Made by a program: the position numbers and the translations under genes. From the NCBI GenBank assembly GCA_963810485.1, contig CAWENQ010000002.1, positions 248,001-312,000 on the forward strand: DNA of 64,000 nt, given 5' to 3'. The stretch comes from DATKFM01 sp963810485 (lineage in GTDB: Bacteria > Pseudomonadota > Alphaproteobacteria > Dongiales > Dongiaceae). Below are positions 19,712 to 28,550 of this stretch, one piece after another. The notes under the pieces were generated by a model. That model had not been told where the DNA came from. It did no database searches and saw only the letters and a list, made by a program, of their open reading frames with translations. Each line of letters starts with the position of its first letter. Position 1 is the first letter of the stretch.

Positions 19712-20372
19712 CGCCCGGCGGCGACAGTTTGTAGCCGAGGCCGCGCACGGTCTTGATGTAGTCGCCGCCCAGCTTCTTGCGCAGGCGGCCGACAAAGACC
19801 TCGATGGTGTTCGATTCCCGGTCGAAATCCTGGTCGTAGATATGCTCGGTCAGTTCGGTGCGCGAGACGATCTTGCCCTTGTGATGCATGAGATAGTCCA
19901 GCAGGCGGAATTCCTGCGCCGTCAGCTTCACGGGATCGCCGTCGACAGTGACACGGCCGGAGCCGGAATTGATCTGCAGGCCACCGCATTCCAGTTCGCC
20001 CGAGGAATGGCCGGCGGCGCGGCGGATCAAGGCGCGGATGCGGGCCAGGACTTCCTCGATCTGGAATGGCTTGGTGACATAGTCGTCGGCGCCGGCGTCG
20101 AAGCCCGCGACCTTCTCGCTCCAGCGGTCGCGCGCCGTCAGGATGAGCACGGGCATGTTGCGGCCGGCGCGGCGCCATCGCTTCAGCACGGTGACGCCGT
20201 CGATGACCGGCAGGCCGAGATCCAGCACCACCGCGTCATAGGGTTCCGTATCGCCGAGGAAATGGCCTTCCTCGCCGTCGGGCGCCGTATCCACGGCATA
20301 GCCGGCCTCGGTCAATACAGCCTTCAGTTGCCGCGACAGATCGGCATCATCTTCTACAACGAGAACTCGCAC
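19701..20372 (-). CDS. OmpR/PhoP-family response regulator
   Basis: A 223-residue regulator. The receiver domain has acidic pocket EDD (8-10), phospho-acceptor Asp51 (VVLDLGLP) and Lys101 (TKPF). The C-terminal winged helix has LTAQEFRLLDYLM and a recognition region with ESNTIEVFVGRLRKKLG. It is the partner of the overlapping downstream kinase. A perfect inverted repeat in the divergent promoter region (20793-20833) is a candidate autoregulatory site. Confidence 0.93.
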   Translation of the reverse strand: MRVLVVEDDADLSRQLKAVLTEAGYAVDTAPDGEEGHFLGDTEPYDAVVLDLGLPVIDGVTVLKRWRRAGRNMPVLILTARDRWSEKVAGFDAGADDYVTKPFQIEEVLARIRALIRRAAGHSSGELECGGLQINSGSGRVTVDGDPVKLTAQEFRLLDYLMHHKGKIVSRTELTEHIYDQDFDRESNTIEVFVGRLRKKLGGDYIKTVRGLGYKLSPPGDEA

Positions 20373-20391
20373 GGCGCCCCTTCCTCAATCG

Positions 20392-20769
20392 TCAGCCCTG
20401 AACGTCGACAATCTGCCCGCTGTTCCCGTCGACGCCGACATCGACAACGCGGCCATCTTTTTGCAATACGCGCACCCGATAGATCCAGCCGCCGCCGGTT
20501 TCGTAGAGTTGGGTATCGAGAATTTCGCCGCCGAATTGCCGCCGCACGATCCGGCGCACTTCCTTGAGCGAGACCGCGGGGCCGGAACCGCTCTGATTCT
20601 GCGCCTCGTCCCAAACGGGTACGGTGACAAAATCGCCGGTATCGGGCCGCCCCACGGACAGCCAATCGCCGTCATCGGCCGCGGCCGGCAAGGGCAAAAA
20701 CATGCCCCAGGCCAAGCCGGCCAAAATGGCGGCAATCAGGCGGTTAATGCGGAGTCCAGCAGTTTTCAT
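20392..20769 (-). CDS. PepSY-domain periplasmic protein
   Basis: A 125-residue exported protein with a signal peptide (about 1-31, AAA-DDG). A PepSY domain fills the second half (VSLKEVRRIVRRQFGGEI to VVDVGVDGNSGQIVDVQG). PepSY proteins often inhibit peptidases or tune sensor kinases. It is the first gene of a three-gene operon: 19 bp lie between its stop and the response-regulator start. Its divergent neighbour at 20905 ends in a similar fold. Confidence 0.85.
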   Translation of the reverse strand: MKTAGLRINRLIAAILAGLAWGMFLPLPAAADDGDWLSVGRPDTGDFVTVPVWDEAQNQSGSGPAVSLKEVRRIVRRQFGGEILDTQLYETGGGWIYRVRVLQKDGRVVDVGVDGNSGQIVDVQG

Positions 20770-20792
20770 GGGCCGGGATCATACGGATTGAG

Positions 20793-20833
20793 CCTGAACG
20801 GGGCATGAATATCGCGCTCAAACTCCGTTCAGG
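20793..20833. promoter_or_regulatory. Inverted repeat CCTGAACGG / CCGTTCAGG in divergent promoter region
   Basis: Perfect 9-bp arms at 20793-20801 and 20825-20833, with starts 32 bp apart (about three helical turns). They lie in the 135-bp gap between the PepSY-regulator-kinase operon and the divergent secreted PepSY-like gene. Position and symmetry suggest an operator shared by both promoters, plausibly for the OmpR-family regulator. Confidence 0.5.
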
Positions 20834-20904
20834 TGGGGTGATGCAGGATAGCGTCACCATGCGGTTGGTAAAGCCGCGATTGAGGAAGGAAAGGATACCC
20901 CGAA

Positions 20905-21477
20905 ATGAAAACAGTGCTGAGTGCTGCCGCCCTGTTGGGCCTGATGCTTGCCGCCAGCAATCCCGCGGCCGCGACCGAGACCTTTCATCGCGCCGCGCCG
21001 AAATCCACAGCTTCGGTTGCCGGGACTCCGGGCGACGGCGACCTCGGCGGGATCATCTATGTCCATGATGACGACAACTATGATGATCACTACGGCAATC
21101 GGCCCAAACAGCGCTACAACCAGTGGCCATATCCGCAGCAGAACAATAACTGGCAATATCAGCAGCAGAACAATAACTGGCCTTATACGCCGCAATACAA
21201 TGGCAACTATCCGGACTATTCCAAGAACAGCCCGGGCAGACACGACTGGAGCAATCCGTGGCGGCAGCCCTACCAGGACTCGCACTATGTCAACCGGCAG
21301 CCCCTGCCCCGCCATGTCATCGTCCACAAGCTGAGGATGCAGCACTTCTATAACGTGCAGGAGATCAAGGCGAAGAAGGGCTACTACAAAGTCTACGCCT
21401 TCGATCGCTATCGCCGCCCGGTTTCCGTGATCATGGATCCCTATAGCGGCAGAATCCTGCGCGTCGGACACCGATAG
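20905..21477 (+). CDS. Secreted QN-rich protein with PepSY-like C-terminus
   Basis: A 190-residue exported protein of unknown function. The signal peptide ends near AAA-TET (24). An Asp/Tyr-rich segment (YVHDDDNYDDHYGN) is followed by an Asn/Gln/Trp/Tyr-rich low-complexity region containing a 9-residue tandem duplication. The C-terminal 55 residues (HVIVHKLRMQHFYNVQEI to PYSGRILRVGHR) look like a PepSY fold. It is divergent from the PepSY/two-component operon and shares its control region, so it is likely a target of that system. Confidence 0.75.
   Translation: MKTVLSAAALLGLMLAASNPAAATETFHRAAPKSTASVAGTPGDGDLGGIIYVHDDDNYDDHYGNRPKQRYNQWPYPQQNNNWQYQQQNNNWPYTPQYNGNYPDYSKNSPGRHDWSNPWRQPYQDSHYVNRQPLPRHVIVHKLRMQHFYNVQEIKAKKGYYKVYAFDRYRRPVSVIMDPYSGRILRVGHR
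21136..21180 (+). repeat. 27-bp in-gene tandem duplication (QQNNNW motif)
   Basis: The 18-mer CAGCAGAACAATAACTGG occurs exactly at 21136-21153 and 21163-21180, 27 bp apart and in frame, giving two QQNNNW units. This indicates recent internal slippage or duplication in the secreted protein gene. Confidence 0.8.
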
Positions 21478-21496
21478 TCCGGCACGCGGATGCGGG

Positions 21497-21567
21497 GAGC
21501 AGGCCGGACCGGATGCCAGATCCATCGCGCCCCCAACGATCTGTGCTTCAACTTGGCCGGCCTGCTC
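21497..21567. repeat. 11-bp inverted repeat between convergent genes
   Basis: GAGCAGGCCGG (21497-21507) and its perfect complement CCGGCCTGCTC (21557-21567) are separated by 49 bases in the gap between two convergent genes. RNA from either strand could form a long-loop hairpin. There is no clear T-tract, so terminator function is uncertain. Confidence 0.4.
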
Positions 21568-21578
21568 TTCCGCGCTTT

Positions 21579-22838
21579 CTAAAGTCCTGAGATCTTCTTG
21601 TCGGCGGCGCTTTCCCTTGGGGGGAAGCGCCGCTCTGCGACGTCCTCGATCAGCCGCACATGACGGGTGAGACAATCGGCGAGTTGATAGCGCTCGAGTA
21701 CCGTCTGGCGCGCCTTTTGGCGCAGGGACTCATACTTCTCCGGTTTCTTCAGCACTTCCTCGACTCGATCAGCCACCGACTGCGGCGAGAAGAAATCCAC
21801 CAGCAATCCATTCTTGCCTTCCTGCAGCACTTCGCGCACCGGCGGCGTGTCCGAACCGATGAGCAGGCAACCCGTGGCCATCGACTCCATCATCGACCAG
21901 GACAGCACGAACGGATAAGTCAGGTAGATGTGGGCGGCGGAAATCTGCAGGACCCTGATGAACTGGTCATAGGGAACCTGGCCGATGAAATGCACGCGCG
22001 CGGGATCGATTGTCACTTCGCTGAGATATTTCTGCCGGTAGGTCTCGCCCTTGGGCAGCCGCTGGCCATAGCTGACATCATCGCCGCCCACGATGATGAA
22101 CCGCGCATTGGGGCGGCGGCGGCAGAGATCCTCCAGCGCGCGCATATAGGTCGGGAACCCGCGATAGGGTTCCAGATTGCGCGCGACATAGGTCACGACC
22201 TCGTCACCGGCACGCAACACTGTGCCGTCGGGCAGAGTGTATGACGCCGTCGGATCGGGTTTCGCGACTTCGGTATCGATTCCATCATGGATCAGCGAGA
22301 TCTGCTTGCGCCACCATTCCGGATACTGGCGCCGCTGCCATTCCGTCGGGCTGACACCCCAATCCATCGATTCCAGCGACAGCATATGCGCCGCGTTCTT
22401 GACGCGCACGCGGCAGAGATCGTCGATCTCCACGGGATAGGCCGGATCGAATCCCACATCGGCGCCGACGGCGCGATAGTAGAACTCGCAGAACAGCAGC
22501 AGGCGCGCATCCGGAAACACGTCCTTGATGAACAGGGACTCGCCCCAGCTCGGATGGGCGCAGATCACGTCAGGGACGAACCCCGCCTTCTTGAGCTGGA
22601 TCGCCGCGCGGGCGACGCCCTGGCCGTTCAGCACGAAGCCTTCGAAGTTCCTGATGTAGCGGTGGGTGTTCGGGCCGGCCTGCCGGGTCGGCTTGTATTC
22701 GACCTTGGTGACGCCATTGACGTTCGGCTTGCCCGCCTGGGTGATGAAGGCAACCTTGTTGCCGGGCACCGCCGCCACATGCGGCGCAAGATGCTTATAC
22801 TGGCCCGGGCAATTCTGATGGATGAAAAGAATGTTCAT
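21579..22838 (-). CDS. Glycosyltransferase, GT4-like (GT-B fold)
   Basis: A 419-residue cytoplasmic glycosyltransferase. The N-terminal domain starts MNILFIHQNCPGQYKHLAPH. The C-terminal GT1/GT4 domain includes DEVVTYVARNLEPYRGFPTY, FIIVGGDDVSYG and the acceptor/donor motif WSMMESMATGCLLIGSDTPP with the conserved glutamate. Such enzymes build surface polysaccharide from nucleotide sugars, but no other polysaccharide genes flank it. The ATG start is chosen to match the family N-terminus; no strong ribosome site is visible. Confidence 0.85.
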   Translation of the reverse strand: MNILFIHQNCPGQYKHLAPHVAAVPGNKVAFITQAGKPNVNGVTKVEYKPTRQAGPNTHRYIRNFEGFVLNGQGVARAAIQLKKAGFVPDVICAHPSWGESLFIKDVFPDARLLLFCEFYYRAVGADVGFDPAYPVEIDDLCRVRVKNAAHMLSLESMDWGVSPTEWQRRQYPEWWRKQISLIHDGIDTEVAKPDPTASYTLPDGTVLRAGDEVVTYVARNLEPYRGFPTYMRALEDLCRRRPNARFIIVGGDDVSYGQRLPKGETYRQKYLSEVTIDPARVHFIGQVPYDQFIRVLQISAAHIYLTYPFVLSWSMMESMATGCLLIGSDTPPVREVLQEGKNGLLVDFFSPQSVADRVEEVLKKPEKYESLRQKARQTVLERYQLADCLTRHVRLIEDVAERRFPPRESAADKKISGL

Positions 22839-22983
22839 GGAGAACGACAAACGCACATTGCTGCTCTCGCGGTCCTAAGCGGCGGCCCGCGGATCGATGC
22901 GGCGAAAATGGCCGAAAGCGGCCAATCCGGCAATGGCGAAGCTGGGAGCCTGGTATGTCGGCGCGCGCTGTCCCGTCAGCACA

Positions 22984-24579
22984 TCAAGGCGTGGACGACG
23001 GCGACTCCAAGCGGAGCCGCGGCGCGCCGGCGGCTTCCATTGTACCCGCGTTAGCCAGATAGTCGGTCAGGTGCTGCACCAGAAGGTCGGCGGTACGGAG
23101 ATCGACGATGCGGTGCGCCTTGGCGAGCACGTCGTAGCCGTCGCCGCCCACGGCAACGAAATCGTTCACCGCCATCAGGTAGTTGTGATCGAGCCGCAGC
23201 GGCTTCCCGCCGATGGTGATGCCGGAGACGCGATGATCCACCGGACGGCTGGGATCGAAGCTAGCTTCCAGTCCGGAGACGACGGGAAACTTGCCGGTAT
23301 ACTCATCAAACTGACTTACGCCGTTTTCCAATGCGATCTTGATCTGCTCGCCGCTGACCCGGAGCAGCAGCACGCGGCTCTCGAATGGAAGCCATTGAAC
23401 CAGGGAGCGCCGGGTGATCGGCGTTCCGGCGGGAACCACCTGGTCGGCGTGAATGGCCCCGGCATTGATCAAGGCCACATCGGCCTTGAGCTCGGACCGC
23501 ATGGCGTCGGCGACGGCATCGGCGAACGGCGATTTGCCTTCCCGCACGACGACGTCCCTGATGTCCAGGTCCTTGTCGACGACGCCGATGCGGGAACCCA
23601 GATCGCGCGAAAGATTCAGGAGCAGGCGCTGGATCTCGTCAGAAATCTCAGCATCTGGCTGGACATTCAGGCTGTCGATCGATCGGAAATCCACCGACCA
23701 GCGAAACCGCAGTTCAACCCGCGGCTGAATCGCATCGATCGCCTGCTCGCCTTCCAACAGGCCTGAGAGGTCGCCGTCGCCAACGGTTTCGACTCTGTAA
23801 CGGTCGAGCCGAAGGTCCAGGAGGATCACATGCTCTGCATCGCGGCTGGATGCGGCGCCGGCCGCGCGCCCATCGAACGTCGCATGCAATCGTTCGCCAG
23901 CACCCAAGACCAGATCCACGAGACCGCTGTTGATCAGCGCCCTTTCCTCGACGTCGTTCACGGCGCCCAGCACTGCCACCAGATCAGCGCCGCTTTGACG
24001 CAGGGCGGGAGCGACGCGCCCTACCAGGGCCAGGGCCAATTCCACCGCGACAGCTCCCGGGCGCGATACTTCCTGAAGGTCCGATCGCGCGATACCAATG
24101 AACGCGATCCGAATCCCATCGGCTTCATAGAACCATGTGGGCACGGCCGCGCCGATGGGCTCGCCGTCCGCCCTGCGCACATTCGCCAGCAGGATGGGAA
24201 ATCGCGCTTCCTTCGCGCGCTCGCCGGCGACTGCAGCACCGAAGTCGAACTCGTGATTGCCGAATGCCATGACGTCGATGCCGATGCGGTTCAGCATATC
24301 GATCATGTACGCGCCCTGATCGTTGCCGCTGAGCAGCGACGGCGAAATGGCGTTTCCGGCATGGGCGACGATCACGCGCTTCCGGCTCGCCCGCTGCAAC
24401 TTGATGATTGACGCGAGTTTCGCAAGCCCGCCGCGGTCGGCTACGTCTTCCGCGCGCGGCAAATCATTGACGAGGATGAGGGTGACCTCGACCGGGCCGT
24501 CGGCCCGGGAAGGCTCTGCCAGCAGTCCACCGAGGGCTGCTACGCAAGCAATCGCCACCAATGCCAGAGAACGGAACAT
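22984..24579 (-). CDS. 5'-nucleotidase/metallophosphoesterase-like exported protein, degenerate metal site
   Basis: A 531-residue exported protein with a signal peptide (to about 28, SRA-DGP). It has an N-terminal calcineurin-like phosphoesterase domain and a C-terminal 5'-nucleotidase domain (SPFADAVADAMRSE, FESRVLLLRVSGEQIKIALENG, VAVGGDGYDVL). GNHEFDFG is intact, but the first motif reads NDLPR instead of the usual NDLHG, the second reads AGNAIS where a GD pair is usual, and the GHxH region reads GAGERLHA. Catalysis may be lost or altered. AAGGAAG precedes the ATG. It is divergent from the BTLCP protease gene. Confidence 0.8.
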   Translation of the reverse strand: MFRSLALVAIACVAALGGLLAEPSRADGPVEVTLILVNDLPRAEDVADRGGLAKLASIIKLQRASRKRVIVAHAGNAISPSLLSGNDQGAYMIDMLNRIGIDVMAFGNHEFDFGAAVAGERAKEARFPILLANVRRADGEPIGAAVPTWFYEADGIRIAFIGIARSDLQEVSRPGAVAVELALALVGRVAPALRQSGADLVAVLGAVNDVEERALINSGLVDLVLGAGERLHATFDGRAAGAASSRDAEHVILLDLRLDRYRVETVGDGDLSGLLEGEQAIDAIQPRVELRFRWSVDFRSIDSLNVQPDAEISDEIQRLLLNLSRDLGSRIGVVDKDLDIRDVVVREGKSPFADAVADAMRSELKADVALINAGAIHADQVVPAGTPITRRSLVQWLPFESRVLLLRVSGEQIKIALENGVSQFDEYTGKFPVVSGLEASFDPSRPVDHRVSGITIGGKPLRLDHNYLMAVNDFVAVGGDGYDVLAKAHRIVDLRTADLLVQHLTDYLANAGTMEAAGAPRLRLESPSSTP

Positions 24580-24715
24580 ACTTCCTTTACGCCGCCGGAC
24601 TCCCCGCAAGGTACCGAGGCTAGTATTCCCGGCGAATTCAAGCGTATTACTAGGTATACCAAAAGACAACAGAACAGTGTTATGATCGGTATCGGCGACT
24701 TTCGGGGTCTTTCCC

Positions 24716-25378
24716 ATGGGCAAGGCAGCACACGCATTCGCAGTTGCAATATTGGTTTTCGCTGCATTTTTCAGCAGCCGGCCGGTAATTGCCGATTCAT
24801 CGCAAGTTGCAGCCAAATACGCAAGCGACCCTGTCCTGGGGGGCGAGAAAAAAGTCACAAAGGGCTTCCGCCTGGCCCCCAAATGGGACCGGGTTCGCAA
24901 ACTAATCATCGATGGTTATGAAGAGAAATCGGACAGGCTGGCAACGTGGATCGCCTGGGCCAAGTCGTTGCAGCCGGAGTCCCCGACCGACCGGCTGCTG
25001 GCGATCAACAAGCGGGTCAACAGCGAGTTTCGCTACGATACCGACCCTGACATCTGGGACCAGGACGACTATTGGGCGGAGCCGATTGAGGCCAAGCGCA
25101 AGGGACGCCTTGACTGCGAGGACTACGCCATCTTCAAGTTATTCCTGGCACGGACGGCGGGCGTCGACGACAAGGACCTGTCGATCGCCGTCGGGAAGAT
25201 TCGCAGCACCGGTGAGTTCCACGCCATCATGCTCGGTTCCGACGGGGAGTCCCTCTACGTCCTGGACAACCGCACGAACTATATGCGGGACACGGACACA
25301 TACAGCGACTTCTCAGTCATGTATTCGGTCAGTCTCTACGAGGTTTGGTACTATCCCCGCGCCTACAAGAATAATTAG
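24716..25378 (+). CDS. Transglutaminase-like cysteine protease (BTLCP, peptidase C93)
   Basis: A 220-residue exported protease with a signal peptide (about 1-27). The BTLCP triad is visible: Cys134 in GRLDCEDYA, His169 in GEFHAIML and Asp184 in YVLDNR. The family includes LapG, which cuts surface adhesins, but no LapA-like adhesin or LapD gene is nearby, so the target is unknown. It ends 51 bp from the convergent chemoreceptor gene. Confidence 0.88.
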   Translation: MGKAAHAFAVAILVFAAFFSSRPVIADSSQVAAKYASDPVLGGEKKVTKGFRLAPKWDRVRKLIIDGYEEKSDRLATWIAWAKSLQPESPTDRLLAINKRVNSEFRYDTDPDIWDQDDYWAEPIEAKRKGRLDCEDYAIFKLFLARTAGVDDKDLSIAVGKIRSTGEFHAIMLGSDGESLYVLDNRTNYMRDTDTYSDFSVMYSVSLYEVWYYPRAYKNN

Positions 25379-25429
25379 GCTGGGCGGGCGCCGGACCGGA
25401 GTCCGGGCATCACAACACTTGAAAGCCCG

Positions 25430-28189
25430 TTAGCCGGCCTCGGAGAGCCGCTCGGTCAGGGTCTGCTGCCGGTCCCGGGCATCGCTGCGCCGCGCCCTTG
25501 GCATCTGGCCCGTATCGAAGATGCTTACGACATCGAGCAGCCCGTCGATTTGCCGGTCGACGGCATTGAGGGCGGCGTTCGATTCCTCGACCATGGCCGC
25601 ATTCTTCTGCGTCACCGTCTCCATCTCGTTGACCGAGGCATCGACCTGTTGCACGCCATCGGACTGCTCGCGGCTCGCGGCGGCGATCTCCGAGACGATT
25701 TCGGCGACGCGCTTCACCGACGTGACGATGTCGCTCAGCGAATGCCCGGCCTTGTTCACGAGGTCGACGCCGCGGGTCACATGGGTGCCGCTGCTGCTGA
25801 TCAGGCCCTTGATCTCCTTTGAAGCCTGACCGGCACGTCCGGCGAGTGCCCGCACCTCGGCCGCCACGACGGCAAAGCCCCGGCCCGCATCGCCCGCCCG
25901 TGCGGCTTCGACCGCGGCGTTCAAGGCCAGCAGATTGGTCTGGAAGGCGATCTCTTCGATCAGCCCGACGATATCGGCGATACGGTTGGCGGAGTCCTGG
26001 ATCATGGCCACGGCCTCGACGGCCGACTGCGCCACCTGGCCGCCATTCTCCGCAGCCGTGCGCGCCGCAACCATCAACTGATTGGCGGTCTGGGCATTCT
26101 CGGCATTCTGCCGCACGGTCGCGGACATCTGGCGGATGGCCGCCGCCATCTCTTCCAACGAGGAAACCTGCTCTTCGGTGCGCGACGAAAGATCCTGCGA
26201 TCCGGCGGTTAGCTGCACGGTCGCATCCTTGATCACGGTCATGCCCTGGACGGTGCTGCCGACGATCGCCGCCAGCTTCTCCGCCGTGGCGTTGCTGTCG
26301 TCCTTCAGCCGCTGCAATTCGCCGCGGTAGTCGCCGTCGATGCGCTTCGTCAGATCGCCCTGAGCCAGGGCCGACATCATCTCCACGACTTCGTTGAGGG
26401 CCTTGCTGACCGCATCCGCCCAGCGGTTCATGCCTTCGCCGAGCTTGAGCATCAGGCCGCTGCGGCCGGCGAGTTCGACGCGGCGCGACAGGTCGCCGGC
26501 GGCAGCGGCATCGACGAATGCCGCCAAATCCGATTGGAAGCGCCGCTCCGCCTCCCGCTCGCTCATTTCCTCCGTGACATCCATCCATTCGATGACCGCG
26601 CCCAGGCGATCGCCGCTCGCGCCCACCACGGGGTTCAGGATGACATTGACGTGACGCTTGCCGATAACGATCCGTTCTTGATGTCCGGCGGATAGGTCCG
26701 CCAGATGCACCCGCAAGCCCTCCGAACCGCCCAGCAGCGTGGCCAGGTTTAGGCCCTCGAGGTTGTCGGCGCGGAAATCCGCTGCCGCGCTCCGCATGTC
26801 GTTCTCGTGGCGCTGGAAGTAGGTGCGCGCCGCCTGATTTGCGTAGTTCACCTTGCCCTGGATGTCCGTCGTCAGCGTCGCGCTGGAGGCATTGTCCAGC
26901 GCCGTTTGACTGCGCGCAGCGCGCACGCCCGTGGAACGGATCACCCGCAATGCCTTCGCCAGGTCACCGATCTCGTCAGGGCGATTCTCGCCGGGCACCA
27001 CCACGGTCTGATCACCGCCCGCGAGTTTGCCCACGGCGGCGGCCATCTGCTTCAGCGGGCGGGCGACACGGCGCAACACGTAGAACCAGACGATTGAAGC
27101 GGAGAACGCCAGGCTGATCAGAATTATAGTGACAATAAGCTGATTGCCGTTCTCGACCGAGCGCTCAACCGCCCGCTGATCGGCCGCGACCCGGCCCCGG
27201 CTCGACGCGACGACCCGGCGGATCTCGTTGCTGAGTGAGTCCATGAGCTCGCGCGTGCGATCCAGGGCGCCGGCGACGTCTTGCGCCGCCGACAGCTCCC
27301 GGCTCTTCTGTTCGAACAGGCCAATGGCGCCCGGACCATACTCCCGCAACACACTGAACTTCTTTCGCGTCGCCTCTTTGGTCGCGGGATCGCGCTGATT
27401 GGTGATCCCTTTCTCCAGCGACAGGGCAATCGCGCTGAAATCAACCTCCTGCAACGTCAGCAACTCCGGGTCCGTCGTCTGACTCACGGCCTCCAGGATG
27501 GCGAGCATGCGGTTGGCATCGGCTTCCGACTTCGACAAGGCCGCGGTTTCCGTGACGCCGGTCAGGATCTGTTCTGCGGCAGTCGCACTCGGCAGGTATC
27601 GAATGTTGTTGGTCGCCGCCAGCACCTCGTTGAACCGCTTTCCGGCATGGACGGCGAGTATTTGCACCAGGGCATCATGCGCCGCGGTAATCATGACGAG
27701 CATTTCCTTCTGCTGCTTGCGCAGAAGAAGCATGGTCTTGATCCGCTCGCTCACCGCAAGAAGGTTGCTGTGCATTTCCGAGACGACTTCCTCGGGGATC
27801 TTTTCTTTCCCTTCAGCCTCGAGTTTCTTGTTCAGATCATTTAGCCTTGCACGAAAGCGAACGGCGTCCACCGAGAGCTTCTGCGACAGCGTTGCCCGCG
27901 CTTCCTCCGTTCGCACACCGGCCAGCACTTCGATCGACGCCGAGAGGCTGGAGCCCTCGACCTGCAGCGTCAGCGCATCCGTCATCGTCGGCAGGCTCTC
28001 CGCCGCCACCGAGCTGAAACGGTCGCGGATGTCCGCGAATGATGTCCAGGCGACAACGCCGGCAACGACGCTCATCATGGTGATGGCGAAGAAGGCGCCG
28101 AGCATTTTCACGCCGATGCCCGACAATCGGCGGCGAATTCGTCTCAGCAACGTTGTGCTGGCCGCTTTGGGCGGCATGGTCTGCTGCAT
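25430..28189 (-). CDS. Methyl-accepting chemotaxis protein with PAS domain
   Basis: A large chemoreceptor of 919 residues. TM1 is at about 27-50, then a long helical periplasmic sensor of about 300 residues, TM2 (about 352-372), HAMP and a PAS-like domain (about 425-545: ATLTTDIQGKVNYANQAART, GAVIEWMDVTEE). A second HAMP-like stretch and the MCP signalling domain with the hairpin tip EEIAFQTNLLALNAAVEAARAG follow. It senses an external cue, probably plus an internal one, and feeds CheA/CheW encoded elsewhere. No C-terminal CheR-tethering pentapeptide is visible. Confidence 0.93.
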   Translation of the reverse strand: MQQTMPPKAASTTLLRRIRRRLSGIGVKMLGAFFAITMMSVVAGVVAWTSFADIRDRFSSVAAESLPTMTDALTLQVEGSSLSASIEVLAGVRTEEARATLSQKLSVDAVRFRARLNDLNKKLEAEGKEKIPEEVVSEMHSNLLAVSERIKTMLLLRKQQKEMLVMITAAHDALVQILAVHAGKRFNEVLAATNNIRYLPSATAAEQILTGVTETAALSKSEADANRMLAILEAVSQTTDPELLTLQEVDFSAIALSLEKGITNQRDPATKEATRKKFSVLREYGPGAIGLFEQKSRELSAAQDVAGALDRTRELMDSLSNEIRRVVASSRGRVAADQRAVERSVENGNQLIVTIILISLAFSASIVWFYVLRRVARPLKQMAAAVGKLAGGDQTVVVPGENRPDEIGDLAKALRVIRSTGVRAARSQTALDNASSATLTTDIQGKVNYANQAARTYFQRHENDMRSAAADFRADNLEGLNLATLLGGSEGLRVHLADLSAGHQERIVIGKRHVNVILNPVVGASGDRLGAVIEWMDVTEEMSEREAERRFQSDLAAFVDAAAAGDLSRRVELAGRSGLMLKLGEGMNRWADAVSKALNEVVEMMSALAQGDLTKRIDGDYRGELQRLKDDSNATAEKLAAIVGSTVQGMTVIKDATVQLTAGSQDLSSRTEEQVSSLEEMAAAIRQMSATVRQNAENAQTANQLMVAARTAAENGGQVAQSAVEAVAMIQDSANRIADIVGLIEEIAFQTNLLALNAAVEAARAGDAGRGFAVVAAEVRALAGRAGQASKEIKGLISSSGTHVTRGVDLVNKAGHSLSDIVTSVKRVAEIVSEIAAASREQSDGVQQVDASVNEMETVTQKNAAMVEESNAALNAVDRQIDGLLDVVSIFDTGQMPRARRSDARDRQQTLTERLSEAG

Positions 28190-28550
28190 CGTCAATCTGG
28201 GCCTACCAATTCTCGGGGCCGGCGACGCAGATTCACAGCCGATGGAAACGATCCCGCGATCAAGACAGCGGAATCGGCTATGTCATCCTTGCAGGTCGCG
28301 ACAGCCCATTGTTCGTCAAACCCCAGCCCACAGGATATAGGGGCAATGGTTGCGCCGTGGTTAATGAGCCCGTAACCGCGTCCGCATCGGCTGTCGGATC
28401 AATGCTTTGCGTCTGTGGAACAGACTGGCGGCGGCGCCGATCCCCTTGAAAAGAGGAATGAACCGGGGCCCTGGGCGACTGGCGTCAGGCGGGCGGGCTT
28501 GGTTGCACTATTGGCCGAAGGAGCGGCCTATTCCGCCGCAGGCGACGATT
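28190..28550. other. 361-bp intergenic region, no gene seen
   Basis: This is the upstream region of the chemoreceptor gene and the downstream region of the GntR/FCD gene. A long plus-strand frame begins here and runs antisense through the GntR gene; it looks like a high-GC shadow. No RNA gene, repeat or clear promoter was recognised. Confidence 0.5.
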
